Source of the DNA: Chitinophaga sancti
GTDB lineage: Bacteria; Bacteroidota; Bacteroidia; Chitinophagales; Chitinophagaceae
Assembly: GCF_034087045.1 (NCBI RefSeq)
Contig: NZ_CP139247.1
Coordinates: 3,560,001 to 3,624,000 of the forward strand
Direction: 5' to 3'
DNA length: 64,000 bases
Below, in pieces: positions 27,710 through 36,167 of this stretch (positions are counted from its first letter, which is position 1; each line of letters begins with the position of its first letter). The position numbers and the translations under genes were made by a program. The notes below the pieces were generated by a model, which searched no databases, was not told the DNA's origin, and was given only the letters and a program-made list of their open reading frames with translations.

Positions 27710-28510
27710 ATGATAATGCCACAAAGCCCTGTTCAGATGGAGAAAGGTACGTACGTGGGCCGGACGGTTCAGGAACATGTCTTTAACCATATTATTACCA
27801 CCGAGACGACTTATGCCACGGGGTATACTTCTGAATGGCATTATCATGCGAATCCGCATTTTTCACATATACTTTGTGGTGGTAGTAAAGAGCTGGTGAA
27901 GGGGCAGTCCGGCATCAATGTAGTGGGAGAGGGATTGTATTATTATCCGGGTATTGCACACCAGAATGTGGGGTATGCGCAAGGTACGCGGATTTTTAAT
28001 CTTGAACTGGAACCGGAATTTTTTAAACAATATGAATTGGAAATACCGGCTGCGGCCTTGATGTTTGACCCGGAGGCGCAGTTAAATGCAAGAGGATTGA
28101 TCAGGGCGATGAAGGAGCATTACCTGCATGATGCGCAGAGCCAGATGGCGATGGAGCAGATCTGTATCAGCCTGATACAGCCGGATGAGAAACTATTTCC
28201 TGAATGGGTGCCAAAGATAAAAGCAGTGATGCAGGAATATTGGGATCAGCCCTTGTCATTGCCGCAACTGGCGAAGGAGTTAGGGTTGCACCCGGTTACG
28301 ATTTCAAAGTATTTTTCAAAGTATTTTAATTGTTCAGCAGGAGAGTACCTGCGGCGCATAAAAGTAGAAAGGGCGGTGGGTATGATCCGCAGTGGTCAGT
28401 ATTCACTGACATCGGTTGCATATGAATGTGGGTTTGCGGATCAGGCGCATTTTACAAAGACGTTTCAGCGGATAACCGGGATGTTGCCAAAGGAATATGA
28501 AAAATTATAA
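27710..28510 (+). CDS. AraC-family transcriptional regulator
   Basis: 266 residues. The N-terminal half is cupin-like (EWHYHANPHFSHILCGGSKE) and could bind a small ligand. The C-terminal half has the two AraC helix-turn-helix motifs: LSLPQLAKELGLHPVTISKY and LTSVAYECGFADQAHFTKTF, followed by the family RITGMLPKEY. An in-frame ATG six bases downstream (27716) is an equal start. It is divergent from the two-component operon, with about 180 bp between them. A repeat-filled region follows. Confidence 0.9.
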   Translation: MIMPQSPVQMEKGTYVGRTVQEHVFNHIITTETTYATGYTSEWHYHANPHFSHILCGGSKELVKGQSGINVVGEGLYYYPGIAHQNVGYAQGTRIFNLELEPEFFKQYELEIPAAALMFDPEAQLNARGLIRAMKEHYLHDAQSQMAMEQICISLIQPDEKLFPEWVPKIKAVMQEYWDQPLSLPQLAKELGLHPVTISKYFSKYFNCSAGEYLRRIKVERAVGMIRSGQYSLTSVAYECGFADQAHFTKTFQRITGMLPKEYEKL

Positions 28511-28580
28511 ATTGAAAATAGCTAAAGCGCAAACCTCTCTGTTTCCCATTCGTCAAGAAAGCTTAAAAATATACTCCTCC
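28511..28580. other. start of a 632-bp gene-free stretch (28511-29142)
   Basis: The region between the AraC gene and the GNAT gene holds no supported gene. It contains two adjacent tandem arrays of different period (28581-28830 and 28855-29070) and a promoter element at 29131. This first part has no recognisable feature. Confidence 0.6.
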
Positions 28581-28830
28581 CTGCCATCATTCCTGCTCTA
28601 CAGGTATCAGCCTAAAAATAGCTTTTCTTTTATACCCCACGAACCTCTGCCATCATTTCCGCTCCACAGGCGTTAGCCTAAAAAATAGCTTTTCTTTTAT
28701 ACCCCACGAAACTCTGCAATCATTCCTGCTCTACAGGCGTTAGCCTAAAAAATACTTTTCCTTTATACCCCCACGAGCCTCTGCAATCATTCCTGCTCTA
28801 CAGGCATCAGCCTAAAAAATAGATCTTCCT
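28581..28830 (+). repeat. tandem repeat, period 66-67 bp, about 3.7 copies
   Basis: Copies begin at 28581, 28647, 28714 and 28781, each opening CTGCCATCAT or CTGCAATCAT and containing CTACAGGCGTTAGCCTAAAA near the middle. Copies are about 85-95 % alike by eye and contiguous, with no spacers. The last copy is cut short. It is not coding in any frame. Confidence 0.85.
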
Positions 28831-28854
28831 TGCTGCCGCAGGCCAACTCCCAAT

Positions 28855-29070
28855 CCAATCTCCCAATCCAATCTCCTAATCCAATCTCCTAATCCAATCT
28901 CCTAATCCAATCTCCTAATCCAATCTCCTAATCCAATCTCCTAATCCAATCTCCTAATCCAATCTCCTAATCCAATCTCCCAGTCCAATCTCCTAATCCA
29001 ATCTCCTAATCCAATCTCCTAATCCAATCTCCTAATCCAATCTCCTAATCCAATCTCCCAGTCCAATCCC
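28855..29070 (+). repeat. 13-bp minisatellite, about 16-17 copies
   Basis: Unit CCAATCTCCTAAT repeats in unbroken register from 28855 to 29062, with a partial copy on each side. Only a few copies vary (TCCCAAT or TCCCAGT variants at both ends and once inside). The near identity points to recent expansion. Thirteen is not a multiple of three and no frame is open, so it is not protein-coding. It ends about 60 bp upstream of the promoter of the GNAT gene. Confidence 0.95.
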
Positions 29071-29130
29071 AATTTGCCTCCCCCCACCCCCCACGCTAAT
29101 ATCATACAATTTTCTCACCCCATCCTTCCA

Positions 29131-29138
29131 TACCTTTG
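29131..29138 (+). promoter_or_regulatory. TACCTTTG -7 element, near-leaderless
   Basis: Matches TAnnTTTG and ends four bases before the ATG at 29143. A start site four to seven bases downstream of this element falls on or next to the ATG. Confidence 0.55.
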
Positions 29139-29142
29139 CCCC

Positions 29143-29622
29143 ATGGCAATCAGAAAAATACAACTCAACGACAACCAGACCTTAGGCGCAGTTATCCAAA
29201 CCGTTTTAAAAGAATTCGGCATAGACCGCCCGGGCACCGCTTATTACGACCCACAGTTATATTCATTATACGAATCATTCCAAACCCCCGGTTCCAACTA
29301 CTGGGTCGTTGAAATCGACAACGAAATCGTAGGTTGCGGAGGTATCTTCCCCACAAAAGGATTAGACAATGATTGTGTAGAACTGGTAAAATTCTATCTA
29401 CTACCCAAAGCCCGTGGAAAAGGCCTTGGAAAAGAGCTATTACTACAATGCATCTCCGGCGCAAAAGAAATGGGCTACCAGGCTATGTACCTCGAAACAA
29501 TGCCTGAACTCACCAACGCCATTCCCCTGTATGAAAAAAATGGTTTCCGCCATTTAACAGCACCATTAGGAGACTCCGGCCATTTTGCCTGCACCATCTG
29601 GATGCAAAAAACATTGATCTAA
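29143..29622 (+). CDS. GNAT-family N-acetyltransferase
   Basis: 159 residues. The acetyl-CoA binding core is VKFYLLPKARGKGLGKELLL (motif A, R/QxxGxG/A as RGKGLG), preceded by strand VEIDNEIVGCGGIF and followed by YLETMPELTNAIPLYEKNGF. The substrate is unknown; the closest general type is the small single-domain GNATs. ATG at 29143 is chosen because a promoter element lies immediately upstream and the sequence before it is repeat. DUF885 follows after 12 bp. Confidence 0.88.
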   Translation: MAIRKIQLNDNQTLGAVIQTVLKEFGIDRPGTAYYDPQLYSLYESFQTPGSNYWVVEIDNEIVGCGGIFPTKGLDNDCVELVKFYLLPKARGKGLGKELLLQCISGAKEMGYQAMYLETMPELTNAIPLYEKNGFRHLTAPLGDSGHFACTIWMQKTLI

Positions 29623-29634
29623 AACATACACTTT

Positions 29635-31395
29635 ATGCACCTGAAAACAATTGCATTATCGCTACTGATGATGTCACCCATGCTTTGCACCTACGGACAA
29701 ATACAGCAATTGTTCGAAAAATACTACCAGGAATCACTGCCTTTGTTCCGTGAGTATGCCATCTACAGCGGCGATCACCGTTTTGACGACCAGCTGGATA
29801 TAGAAGGCGCTAACACCAACGAAAAGAGAAAACAATTCTTCGTCTCATATCAAAAACAATTGCAGGCCATCGATCGCACTACCTTAAGCGAACCTGATCG
29901 CATCTCCTACGATGTTCTCGCATTTAACCTGCATGATATGCTGGAAGGCATCCGCCTCCACACAGAATATTTTCCGATGACACAGTTTTACAGTACTGCT
30001 TTGAACATGGGCCAATATGGCTCTGGCAGCAGTGTACAGCCATTCAAAACAGTAAAGGATTATGAAAACTGGGCAAAGCGAATGACTGCCTTTGAAGAAT
30101 GGACGGATACCACCATCGCAAATTTCAATCATGGTATTGCCATCAAAATGGTATTGCCCAAAGCACTGGTATTGAAAATGATCCCCCAGCTGGAAACACT
30201 GGCAGTAAGAGATACCGCCAAAAGTATTTTTTATAAACCACTTAATAATTTCCCTACATCCTTTTCCTCAGCAGAAAAAAAGCGATTAAAATCACTGTAT
30301 ACAAAAGTGATCAATACAAAACTGCTCCCTTCCTACGATAAACTGATAGCTTATTTAAAGAATACCTACCTCCCCGTTGCACAGGACCACGATGGCCTGA
30401 ATGCACTCCCAAACGGCAGGGAACTATACGAATATTATTTCAATCGCTTTACCACCACCAAAGGTTTAACACCTGAGCAACTATACCAAACCGGATTACA
30501 TGAAGTAGCCAGAATTACTGCCGAAATGGAAGAAATAAAAACGCAGGTAGGCTTCAAAGGCACCCTCTCTGAATTCTTCCAATTCCTGAAAACAGACCCG
30601 CAATTCATGCCCTTTAAAACACCGGACGAAGTATTGCAGGCCTATAACAACATCTACACAAAAATAAAACCTCATGTAGATGAACTGTTTGGTCTCCAAC
30701 CTGCCACTGCTTTCGAAATCAAAAGGGTAGAGGCTTTCAGAGAAGCTTCACAGGCAGGCCCCTCATACGTAACCGGCAATCTGAAGGAAAACAGATCGGC
30801 TATCTTCTATGTGCCTGTCAGAGATGCAACTAAGCTCAATGTTACATTTTATGGGTTGGAAGCAACCTTTATACATGAGGCAGTACCGGGTCATCATTTC
30901 CAGATCTCTTTACAGCAGGAAAATGAGCAGATTCCCCGCTTCCGCAAACAACCGGGTTTCAGCGTTTTCACAGAAGGATATGCTTTGTACTGTGAATCAT
31001 TGGGAGCACTGTTAGGCTGCTATACTGACCCTTATCAAAAAATGGGCGCATTGAATAATGAAATTCACAGGGCTATCAGGATCGTGACCGACATTGGCAT
31101 TCACACGGGAAAGATGACGAGAAAAGAAGCCATTCAATACATGCTCTCGCACGAAGCGGTAAGCGAAGATATCGCTGTAGCAGAAGCAGAGCGGTACATG
31201 GCCATGCCCGGTCAGGCCCTCTCTTACAAAACAGGAGAACTGAAAATAAAAGCACTGCGTGATAAATATGCACAACAACTCGGTGATAAATTCAGTCTCA
31301 AAGCATTTCACGATGCCTTGTTAGCCAATGGAGATATGCCACTGTATGTACTGGAAGACTACCTGGACAACTGGGCGGCACAAGGTGGTAAATAG
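29635..31395 (+). CDS. DUF885-family exported metallohydrolase
   Basis: 586 residues with a signal peptide (MHLKTIALSLLMMSPMLCTYG). The family signature HEAVPGHHFQISLQQE, an HExPGHH zinc-binding motif, lies at about residue 415, preceded by FYGLEATFIHE. TEGYALYCESLGALLG provides the downstream glutamate. DUF885 proteins are gluzincin-like peptidases of mostly unknown substrate. It is probably co-transcribed with the GNAT gene and is followed by a terminator. Confidence 0.9.
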   Translation: MHLKTIALSLLMMSPMLCTYGQIQQLFEKYYQESLPLFREYAIYSGDHRFDDQLDIEGANTNEKRKQFFVSYQKQLQAIDRTTLSEPDRISYDVLAFNLHDMLEGIRLHTEYFPMTQFYSTALNMGQYGSGSSVQPFKTVKDYENWAKRMTAFEEWTDTTIANFNHGIAIKMVLPKALVLKMIPQLETLAVRDTAKSIFYKPLNNFPTSFSSAEKKRLKSLYTKVINTKLLPSYDKLIAYLKNTYLPVAQDHDGLNALPNGRELYEYYFNRFTTTKGLTPEQLYQTGLHEVARITAEMEEIKTQVGFKGTLSEFFQFLKTDPQFMPFKTPDEVLQAYNNIYTKIKPHVDELFGLQPATAFEIKRVEAFREASQAGPSYVTGNLKENRSAIFYVPVRDATKLNVTFYGLEATFIHEAVPGHHFQISLQQENEQIPRFRKQPGFSVFTEGYALYCESLGALLGCYTDPYQKMGALNNEIHRAIRIVTDIGIHTGKMTRKEAIQYMLSHEAVSEDIAVAEAERYMAMPGQALSYKTGELKIKALRDKYAQQLGDKFSLKAFHDALLANGDMPLYVLEDYLDNWAAQGGK

Positions 31396-31417
31396 CCCAT
31401 TCTATTCCTGATGTAAA

Positions 31418-31441
31418 AGGCCGGGTGTAATAGCCCGGCTT
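31418..31441 (+). terminator. terminator after the DUF885 gene
   Basis: GCCGGG ... CCCGGC hairpin with a short A/T loop, followed by TTTAT. The pairing is strong but the T tract is short. Confidence 0.6.
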
Positions 31442-31551
31442 TATCCCTCCACTATAATGGAAGCTTATTTCCTCAAACTAATGTTATCCTATTCCTCAAA
31501 CTTATGAAAGCTTATTTCCCCAAACTCTTATAATTCCAGTCAGCTGGCTTT

Positions 31552-31695
31552 TCAGGAATACAATATTTTAAACAGCTCTCCGCTTATACTCGTCACAATC
31601 TTACCCGCAGTAACAAACTCCACATCCTCAAAAAACACCTGGGCGTTCAATGACAGGGCTATACACAAGATAAAGGCTATCAGTACAGGTTTCAT
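31552..31695 (-). CDS. possible 47-residue secreted peptide or gene remnant
   Basis: An open frame on the minus strand starts ATG at 31695 and encodes a convincing signal peptide (MKPVLIAFILCIALSLNAQ) followed by only 28 residues (VFFEDVEFVTAGKIVT and a tail ending ILYS). The signal cut would fall after NAQ. It may be a real small secreted protein or the surviving 5' end of a larger exported protein. It lies in the 429-bp gap between DUF885 and the lysozyme gene; nothing else is seen there apart from the terminator at 31418-31441. Confidence 0.4.
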   Translation of the reverse strand: MKPVLIAFILCIALSLNAQVFFEDVEFVTAGKIVTSISGELFKILYS

Positions 31696-31824
31696 ATTTG
31701 GAATTTGAGGGAAGACAGGAATTATTATTGTTTGATTGACACTATAAGTTAAGAGTGGACAACCCTCATATTCTTGAATATTAAATATATTTGGTATATC
31801 TTTAATGTGAAAATACTTATACCA

Positions 31825-32319
31825 ATGAATTTAGGAGCTAACGGAGAAACGCTGATAAAGCATTATGAAAAGTGCCGCTTGTCGGCATACCAGGATAGCA
31901 AGGGTGTGTGGACAATCGGTTGGGGCAATACCCGCTATATCGATGATTCCCCTGTACTGAAAGGCGATGTACTGACACAGGATGGCGCGGATGAGTTATT
32001 CTTAGTGATTGTAAAAGGGTTCGTAAATGATGTAAACAAACTTACCAAAGGCGTTGTGTTAAAACAAAATCAATTCGATGCATTAGTATCTTTCGCTTAC
32101 AATGTAGGCAGCGATATGAACAACAACGGCATTGCAGAAGGGCTGGGCGACAGTACCTTATTAAAGCTGGTAAAAGCGAACCCCAAAGATCCTAAAATCG
32201 CAGCTGAGTTCCTGAAATGGAATACAAGCGGTGGCAAAGTACTGGACGGACTGACCCGGAGAAGGAAGTCTGAAGCAAACTTATATACGAATAATACGTT
32301 GGAGTATTATGAGAAATAA
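31825..32319 (+). CDS. phage-type lysozyme, glycoside hydrolase family 24
   Basis: About 164 residues that cleave peptidoglycan. The T4-lysozyme catalytic triad spacing is intact: Glu15-8 residues-Asp24-5 residues-Thr30 in HYEKCRLSAYQDSKGVWT, followed by IGWGNT. QNQFDALVSFAYNVG is the second family motif, and LTRRRKSEANLY the third. There is no signal peptide, so export would need a holin or lysis. No phage genes flank it, so it may be a domesticated endolysin. ATG at 31825 is chosen because the residues before it (from 31774) have no family match. Confidence 0.9.
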   Translation: MNLGANGETLIKHYEKCRLSAYQDSKGVWTIGWGNTRYIDDSPVLKGDVLTQDGADELFLVIVKGFVNDVNKLTKGVVLKQNQFDALVSFAYNVGSDMNNNGIAEGLGDSTLLKLVKANPKDPKIAAEFLKWNTSGGKVLDGLTRRRKSEANLYTNNTLEYYEK

Positions 32320-32324
32320 TAATC

Positions 32325-32361
32325 AGGGGAGAGTATCAAAAGAATGATACACTCCCTTTTT
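32325..32361 (+). terminator. terminator after the lysozyme gene
   Basis: GGGAGAGTATC and GATACACTCCC pair with one internal mismatch around AAAAGAAT, followed by TTTTTATT. The core GTATC/GATAC resembles the stems at 35111 and 44780. Confidence 0.75.
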
Positions 32362-32430
32362 ATTCGGATACTGGTAGTTATTTAATCAAATCTCTGTGCC
32401 TGATTTTACTTCGAGTTTCCCCCACTGCAC

Positions 32431-33297
32431 TTATTTAGTTTTAGCAATTTTCCCTTTATACAAATGCGGCACTAACAATTTCACATCCCACAACACTGAA
32501 TTCGACGCTTTGCCAACTGAATAAGCTGTACCGCTTTTGGTAAGCGGACCATAGAAGTAACCATATCCCACTTCACTTGCAAGGAAGTTATAACTATCTT
32601 CCAGAATGGTATTACCGGATACTTTCATAGTCAGTTCATAATTTACTTCTCTGGAGCCATCTGCATAAGCAACCACTACATAATAAGTATCATCATCGAG
32701 GTCATTGCTCAGCAGGTAAGATTCAAAACCTGTGCTGTTAGTAGAACCAGACAATACATTGTAAGTGTCTATAGAACCATCACTGGTCGTCGTTAAATTG
32801 TTCACCAGATAAAGATCCATATCTACCAACGTACCTGCATCCCATGTCAGCTCAGAGAGCAGGCCATCTGAGGACTGATCCGTATCATTGTCTGTAATAG
32901 TGATAGTAGCAGTAGAGTTGCTCAGCTTAACATTGCTGCTACTGAAAGTAACATTGATCGTCTTGCTGCTTTCCACCACTTCATCATCAAAGATGTCAAA
33001 AGTCAAAGTAGCTGAAGTACTACCTGCAGCAATGGTTAACGTTGTGTCTGTAGCTAGCTGATAGTCCCCGTTCAGGATAGCTGTACCTCCCAATGTAGCC
33101 TTGACAGTTACATCGCTGGTTTGTGTAGCAGGCAGGGTTACCGTGATACTTGCTGTTCCGGCTGCTTCAGTCACCGTTTGAGAAGTGGCACTGAGGGATG
33201 CCGTTTGCTGGGTCGCAGTTGAATCGTCTTTTTTACAGGAGAGGGTCATCAGCATGACACACACCATTGTTGAGACGCTAATAAGGTTTCTTTGCAT
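32431..33297 (-). CDS. Calx-beta domain surface lipoprotein
   Basis: 288 residues. The N-terminal signal ends in a lipobox LMTLSCKKDDS. Residues about 30-145 form a Calx-beta domain (SQTVTEAAGTASITVTLPAT, SATLTFDIFDDEVVESSKTI, ITITDNDTD), a calcium-binding beta fold used in adhesion. The C-terminal half (WDAGTLVDMDLYLVNNL, DDDTYYVVVAYADGSREVNY) looks like a prepeptidase- or DVUA-type beta domain. It is probably surface exposed. It is monocistronic by position. No enzymatic residue is seen. Confidence 0.8.
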   Translation of the reverse strand: MQRNLISVSTMVCVMLMTLSCKKDDSTATQQTASLSATSQTVTEAAGTASITVTLPATQTSDVTVKATLGGTAILNGDYQLATDTTLTIAAGSTSATLTFDIFDDEVVESSKTINVTFSSSNVKLSNSTATITITDNDTDQSSDGLLSELTWDAGTLVDMDLYLVNNLTTTSDGSIDTYNVLSGSTNSTGFESYLLSNDLDDDTYYVVVAYADGSREVNYELTMKVSGNTILEDSYNFLASEVGYGYFYGPLTKSGTAYSVGKASNSVLWDVKLLVPHLYKGKIAKTK

Positions 33298-33411
33298 TAC
33301 TTAGTTTTTAAAATTAGGGATGTTTTTGAAGGTTTAACGGAATGCAAAAAACTTTGTTGCCCCAACAATTGGAGTAATCGTTGAATGCTAATCTTTTATC
33401 GATGAGTATGA

Positions 33412-33957
33412 CTACTCAGCATACGCAACCAGATCTGTGAGTGCAGTGGCGACTTGTGTGTTCCATAAATTTTGTTTCTCCTGATTAAGCCCGTGGTGAG
33501 TTTCGCTGTCATATATGATTTGCCTTTCCTTATAGGCATCATAATACTTGAGGAAAGCATCTCTTGATACAGCTTCTATATTGGCTGTAGTGAGGGGAGA
33601 TCTGCGTAATTCCTTTCTCAATAATCTCGCATATACTTCGCAAAGATCAAAGTGCAATTGTTCATGCGCGAGTAAAGCCGCCGTTTCCTTTCCGGGCCGT
33701 ACATTGCTCCTTTCCGGGATAAATTCACTGATTACGTCGACTTTTAACCCATTTATTTTAATACCAAAACGGCAATTTGTTCTCGCGGCAATATTGGTAT
33801 CCTGGTCCCGGTATGGGGTGCCTTTATAATCTGACCAGGTCAGTTTGCGAAGGGGATTCCATTGAATGGACGCCGGCTGCTGAGAACGATATGAATGCTT
33901 ACCGCCGGAGCAAGCTGTTAAAAAGATAATGAAAATGATGAATATGAACCTGATCAT
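33412..33957 (-). CDS. DUF922-family putative zinc protease lipoprotein
   Basis: 181 residues; lipobox FLTACSGGKH. The mature part has SIQWNPLRKLTWSDYKGTP and then a zinc-protease motif HEQLHFDLCEVYARLL with HExxH (HEQLH) at the centre, as in DUF922 proteins. NLWNTQVATALTD closes the protein. The substrate is unknown. It stands alone, divergent from the gene at 34112. Confidence 0.78.
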   Translation of the reverse strand: MIRFIFIIFIIFLTACSGGKHSYRSQQPASIQWNPLRKLTWSDYKGTPYRDQDTNIAARTNCRFGIKINGLKVDVISEFIPERSNVRPGKETAALLAHEQLHFDLCEVYARLLRKELRRSPLTTANIEAVSRDAFLKYYDAYKERQIIYDSETHHGLNQEKQNLWNTQVATALTDLVAYAE

Positions 33958-34111
33958 GATAATTTTTTAAATGCAAATGCCCTGCCATAGTGAATTTCGC
34001 AAATATGCGTACATGAGTTTGTTAAGAAGTAGTTAAACAGATAATAATATTTACGTATATTACGATACATTCTTAACCTAATTATCAACCTACGACAATT
34101 TAAAGAGTTCT

Positions 34112-35065
34112 ATGAGTGAAAACAATGGAGGCCAATCAACCGTGTCATTTTTCACAAATTGTTATGAAAATGACTGGGAAAGAGTATTGAAAGGAGATAG
34201 ACTGGAACAAATGGTAGATAGATGCGAACTAACGTTTTATGAGAAAATTCTAATCATTAACAATGTAAAAGACCGCGCTACTGTAGAACAATATGCGATC
34301 AGTGCAATGAACCGCAAGGTCATTGATGCCTATTACTTTGCTGAAGATCATATGGATGCAATCCTGGACAAGTATAATATGACCAGGGAAAGCTTCAAAC
34401 TCGATTTTTTCGACGGATATTACTATAGTATAGGTCCCCTTACAGCGGCATACTTCTGTAAGGGTCAATATTTACTCTACTTCACCTGCGATTGTATGAT
34501 GCAGGAAGGAGCGGGTGGTAAATGGGTATGGGAGGCTATTGAAGAGATGAAACGTAACCGGTACATCTTCGTAGCAAACCCCATGTGGACGGATTTTACC
34601 TATGAGGCAGAACTGAAGATCATCAAAACAGCTAATCATTTTATCCACTCCACCGGGTTTTCTGACCAGTGTTTCCTGGTAGAAGCCGAAAGGTTGCAGG
34701 GAGATATCTATAATTGCTATAACTACGGTTCTGAAAAGTATCCTTACTATGCAGGAGAACTGTTTGAGAAGCGTATGTATAGTTATATGGCCTGCAATGG
34801 CCTGATCCGTATCACCCGCGATGATATCTTTTATGATCATATCAAGTTGCTGAATGAAGGATTGATAGATGTGCAGAAGAGCAACACGCTGAAAGTGATT
34901 GTAAAACGAAAAGCGGCGACCTGGAAAAGATGGTGCAGAAAGGCCCTGCTGAGACGTGTACTCGGGTATACAAAGCAACTGGATTACTCCCATTTTGAAG
35001 GTGGATATAACAATGCAGTGATAGTACCGATGGCTACTGTGCCACTGGCGCAATCAGGAAGTTAA
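34112..35065 (+). CDS. orphan protein with glycosyltransferase (GT-A)-like organisation
   Basis: 317 residues not recognised as a named family. The order of elements suggests a GT-A nucleotide-sugar fold: first strand VSFFTNCYENDWERVL, second strand EKILIINNVKDRATVEQYA, third VIDAYYFAEDH, then a central strand YLLYFTCDCMMQ in which DCMM sits where a DxD metal motif is expected, and ANPMW after the next strand. FSDQCFLVEAERLQGDIYN resembles an acceptor-side loop. A basic C-terminal tail (VIVKRKAATWKRWCRKALLR) could touch membrane. No signal peptide. No other glycan-synthesis gene is adjacent. The fold call is inference. Confidence 0.5.
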   Translation: MSENNGGQSTVSFFTNCYENDWERVLKGDRLEQMVDRCELTFYEKILIINNVKDRATVEQYAISAMNRKVIDAYYFAEDHMDAILDKYNMTRESFKLDFFDGYYYSIGPLTAAYFCKGQYLLYFTCDCMMQEGAGGKWVWEAIEEMKRNRYIFVANPMWTDFTYEAELKIIKTANHFIHSTGFSDQCFLVEAERLQGDIYNCYNYGSEKYPYYAGELFEKRMYSYMACNGLIRITRDDIFYDHIKLLNEGLIDVQKSNTLKVIVKRKAATWKRWCRKALLRRVLGYTKQLDYSHFEGGYNNAVIVPMATVPLAQSGS

Positions 35066-35110
35066 CTTAATTGCAACTCCTTAGAACAGCATAAAGTCTC
35101 CGAAATAATA

Positions 35111-35149
35111 GAGCGTGTATCTTACTTTGAAGTGCACGCTCTTTTTTTT
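35111..35149 (+). terminator. terminator after the GT-like gene
   Basis: GAGCGTG (35111-35117) pairs with CACGCTC (35135-35141), extended by an imperfect inner stem, and is followed by nine or more T. The left arm GAGCGTGTATC is identical to that of the terminator at 44780. The T run merges into the promoter of the next gene. Confidence 0.8.
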
Positions 35150-35157
35150 TACCTTTG
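35150..35157 (+). promoter_or_regulatory. TACCTTTG -7 element, near-leaderless
   Basis: TAnnTTTG match ending four bases before ATG 35162, directly after the T run of the upstream terminator. The transcript is predicted to start at or beside the ATG. Confidence 0.55.
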
Positions 35158-35161
35158 TATC

Positions 35162-36091
35162 ATGAGCGAGCAATTGGAGACATTAGGAGATTTTTACCGG
35201 GAACGGTCATTTATACAATTCCCCTTCAGTACTACAGATGTAGGAAAAGGGAAATCTCATTTTAATGTCAACGTACGCAAGCACTGTAATTTCAAGACCC
35301 CTTATAACAGACGGGACTTCTACAAGATCACCCTCATCCTCGGTGTCGGCGAAATCAACTACGGGGGCAATTCGATTCTGGTAGACCGTCCGGCATTATT
35401 GATTCCCTGTCCTTCCGTACCTTATTCCTGGACCAGTATTTCGGAAGATCAGGATGGCTATTACTGCCTTTTTAACCAGGAATTCTTCAATGAACATTAC
35501 CAGTTTGATATCTTCAAACGCTCTCCATTATTCAAGGCATGGGCGGAGCCCGTCATCTTCCTGGATGATAAGCAACTGGCATTGATGAAGATTTACTTTG
35601 AGCAGATGCTGGAAATGGCGCATGGCGAATATGCCTTTAAGTACGAAGCGATCCGCAACCTACTGTGCCTGATGATGCATGCGCTGCTGGTAGATAAGCC
35701 TGCAGACAGTCTTTCATCCGGCGAACTCTCTGCTTCTTCCCGCCTGCTCAGGAACTTCGATGAATTGCTGCACCAGCAGTTCCCACTGGATTCACCTGAA
35801 AACCCATTGACAATGCGCTCCGCGGCAGACTTTGCCGGGGCTTTAAATGTCCATGTGAATCATTTGAATTATGTAATCAAGAGTATTACAGGCAATACGA
35901 CCACCTCCATTATAAAGAACCGGATCCTAGAAGAAGCCAAGACGTTATTGCTGAATACGCAATGGGATATCTCAGAAGTAGGCTACTGTCTTGGGTTTGA
36001 AGAACCGGCGCATTTTAATAACTTTTTCAAGAAATCTACGGGCACTACTCCATTACAATATCGACAGACTACCCGGATCGTCCATATTTGA
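35162..36091 (+). CDS. AraC-family transcriptional regulator
   Basis: 309 residues. The N-terminal half has a cupin-like region (FYKITLILGVGEINYGGNSI, CPSVPYSW). The C-terminal DNA-binding domain has a first HTH at MRSAADFAGALNVHVNHLNY and the second at ISEVGYCLGFEEPAHFNNFF, ending KKSTGTTPLQYR. ATG at 35162 is preferred to 35132, which lies inside the upstream terminator. It is followed 76 bp later by an MFS transporter gene, a frequent regulator-efflux pairing. Confidence 0.9.
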   Translation: MSEQLETLGDFYRERSFIQFPFSTTDVGKGKSHFNVNVRKHCNFKTPYNRRDFYKITLILGVGEINYGGNSILVDRPALLIPCPSVPYSWTSISEDQDGYYCLFNQEFFNEHYQFDIFKRSPLFKAWAEPVIFLDDKQLALMKIYFEQMLEMAHGEYAFKYEAIRNLLCLMMHALLVDKPADSLSSGELSASSRLLRNFDELLHQQFPLDSPENPLTMRSAADFAGALNVHVNHLNYVIKSITGNTTTSIIKNRILEEAKTLLLNTQWDISEVGYCLGFEEPAHFNNFFKKSTGTTPLQYRQTTRIVHI

Positions 36092-36143
36092 TTTTTGCAA
36101 TTATTGCTTTGATTCTCTTAACAGCAGATCCTCCCAGCTGCTA

Positions 36144-36151
36144 TAATTTTG
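36144..36151 (+). promoter_or_regulatory. TAATTTTG -7 element for the MFS gene
   Basis: Matches TAnnTTTG and lies 16 bp upstream of ATG 36168, a normal leader spacing, so the transporter probably has its own promoter. Confidence 0.45.
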
Positions 36152-36167
36152 TTGTCAAATTAAGGAT

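Noticed and set aside
28581..29070. Possible CRISPR array
   Set aside because: Both arrays are contiguous tandem units with no unique spacers, and no cas gene is near.
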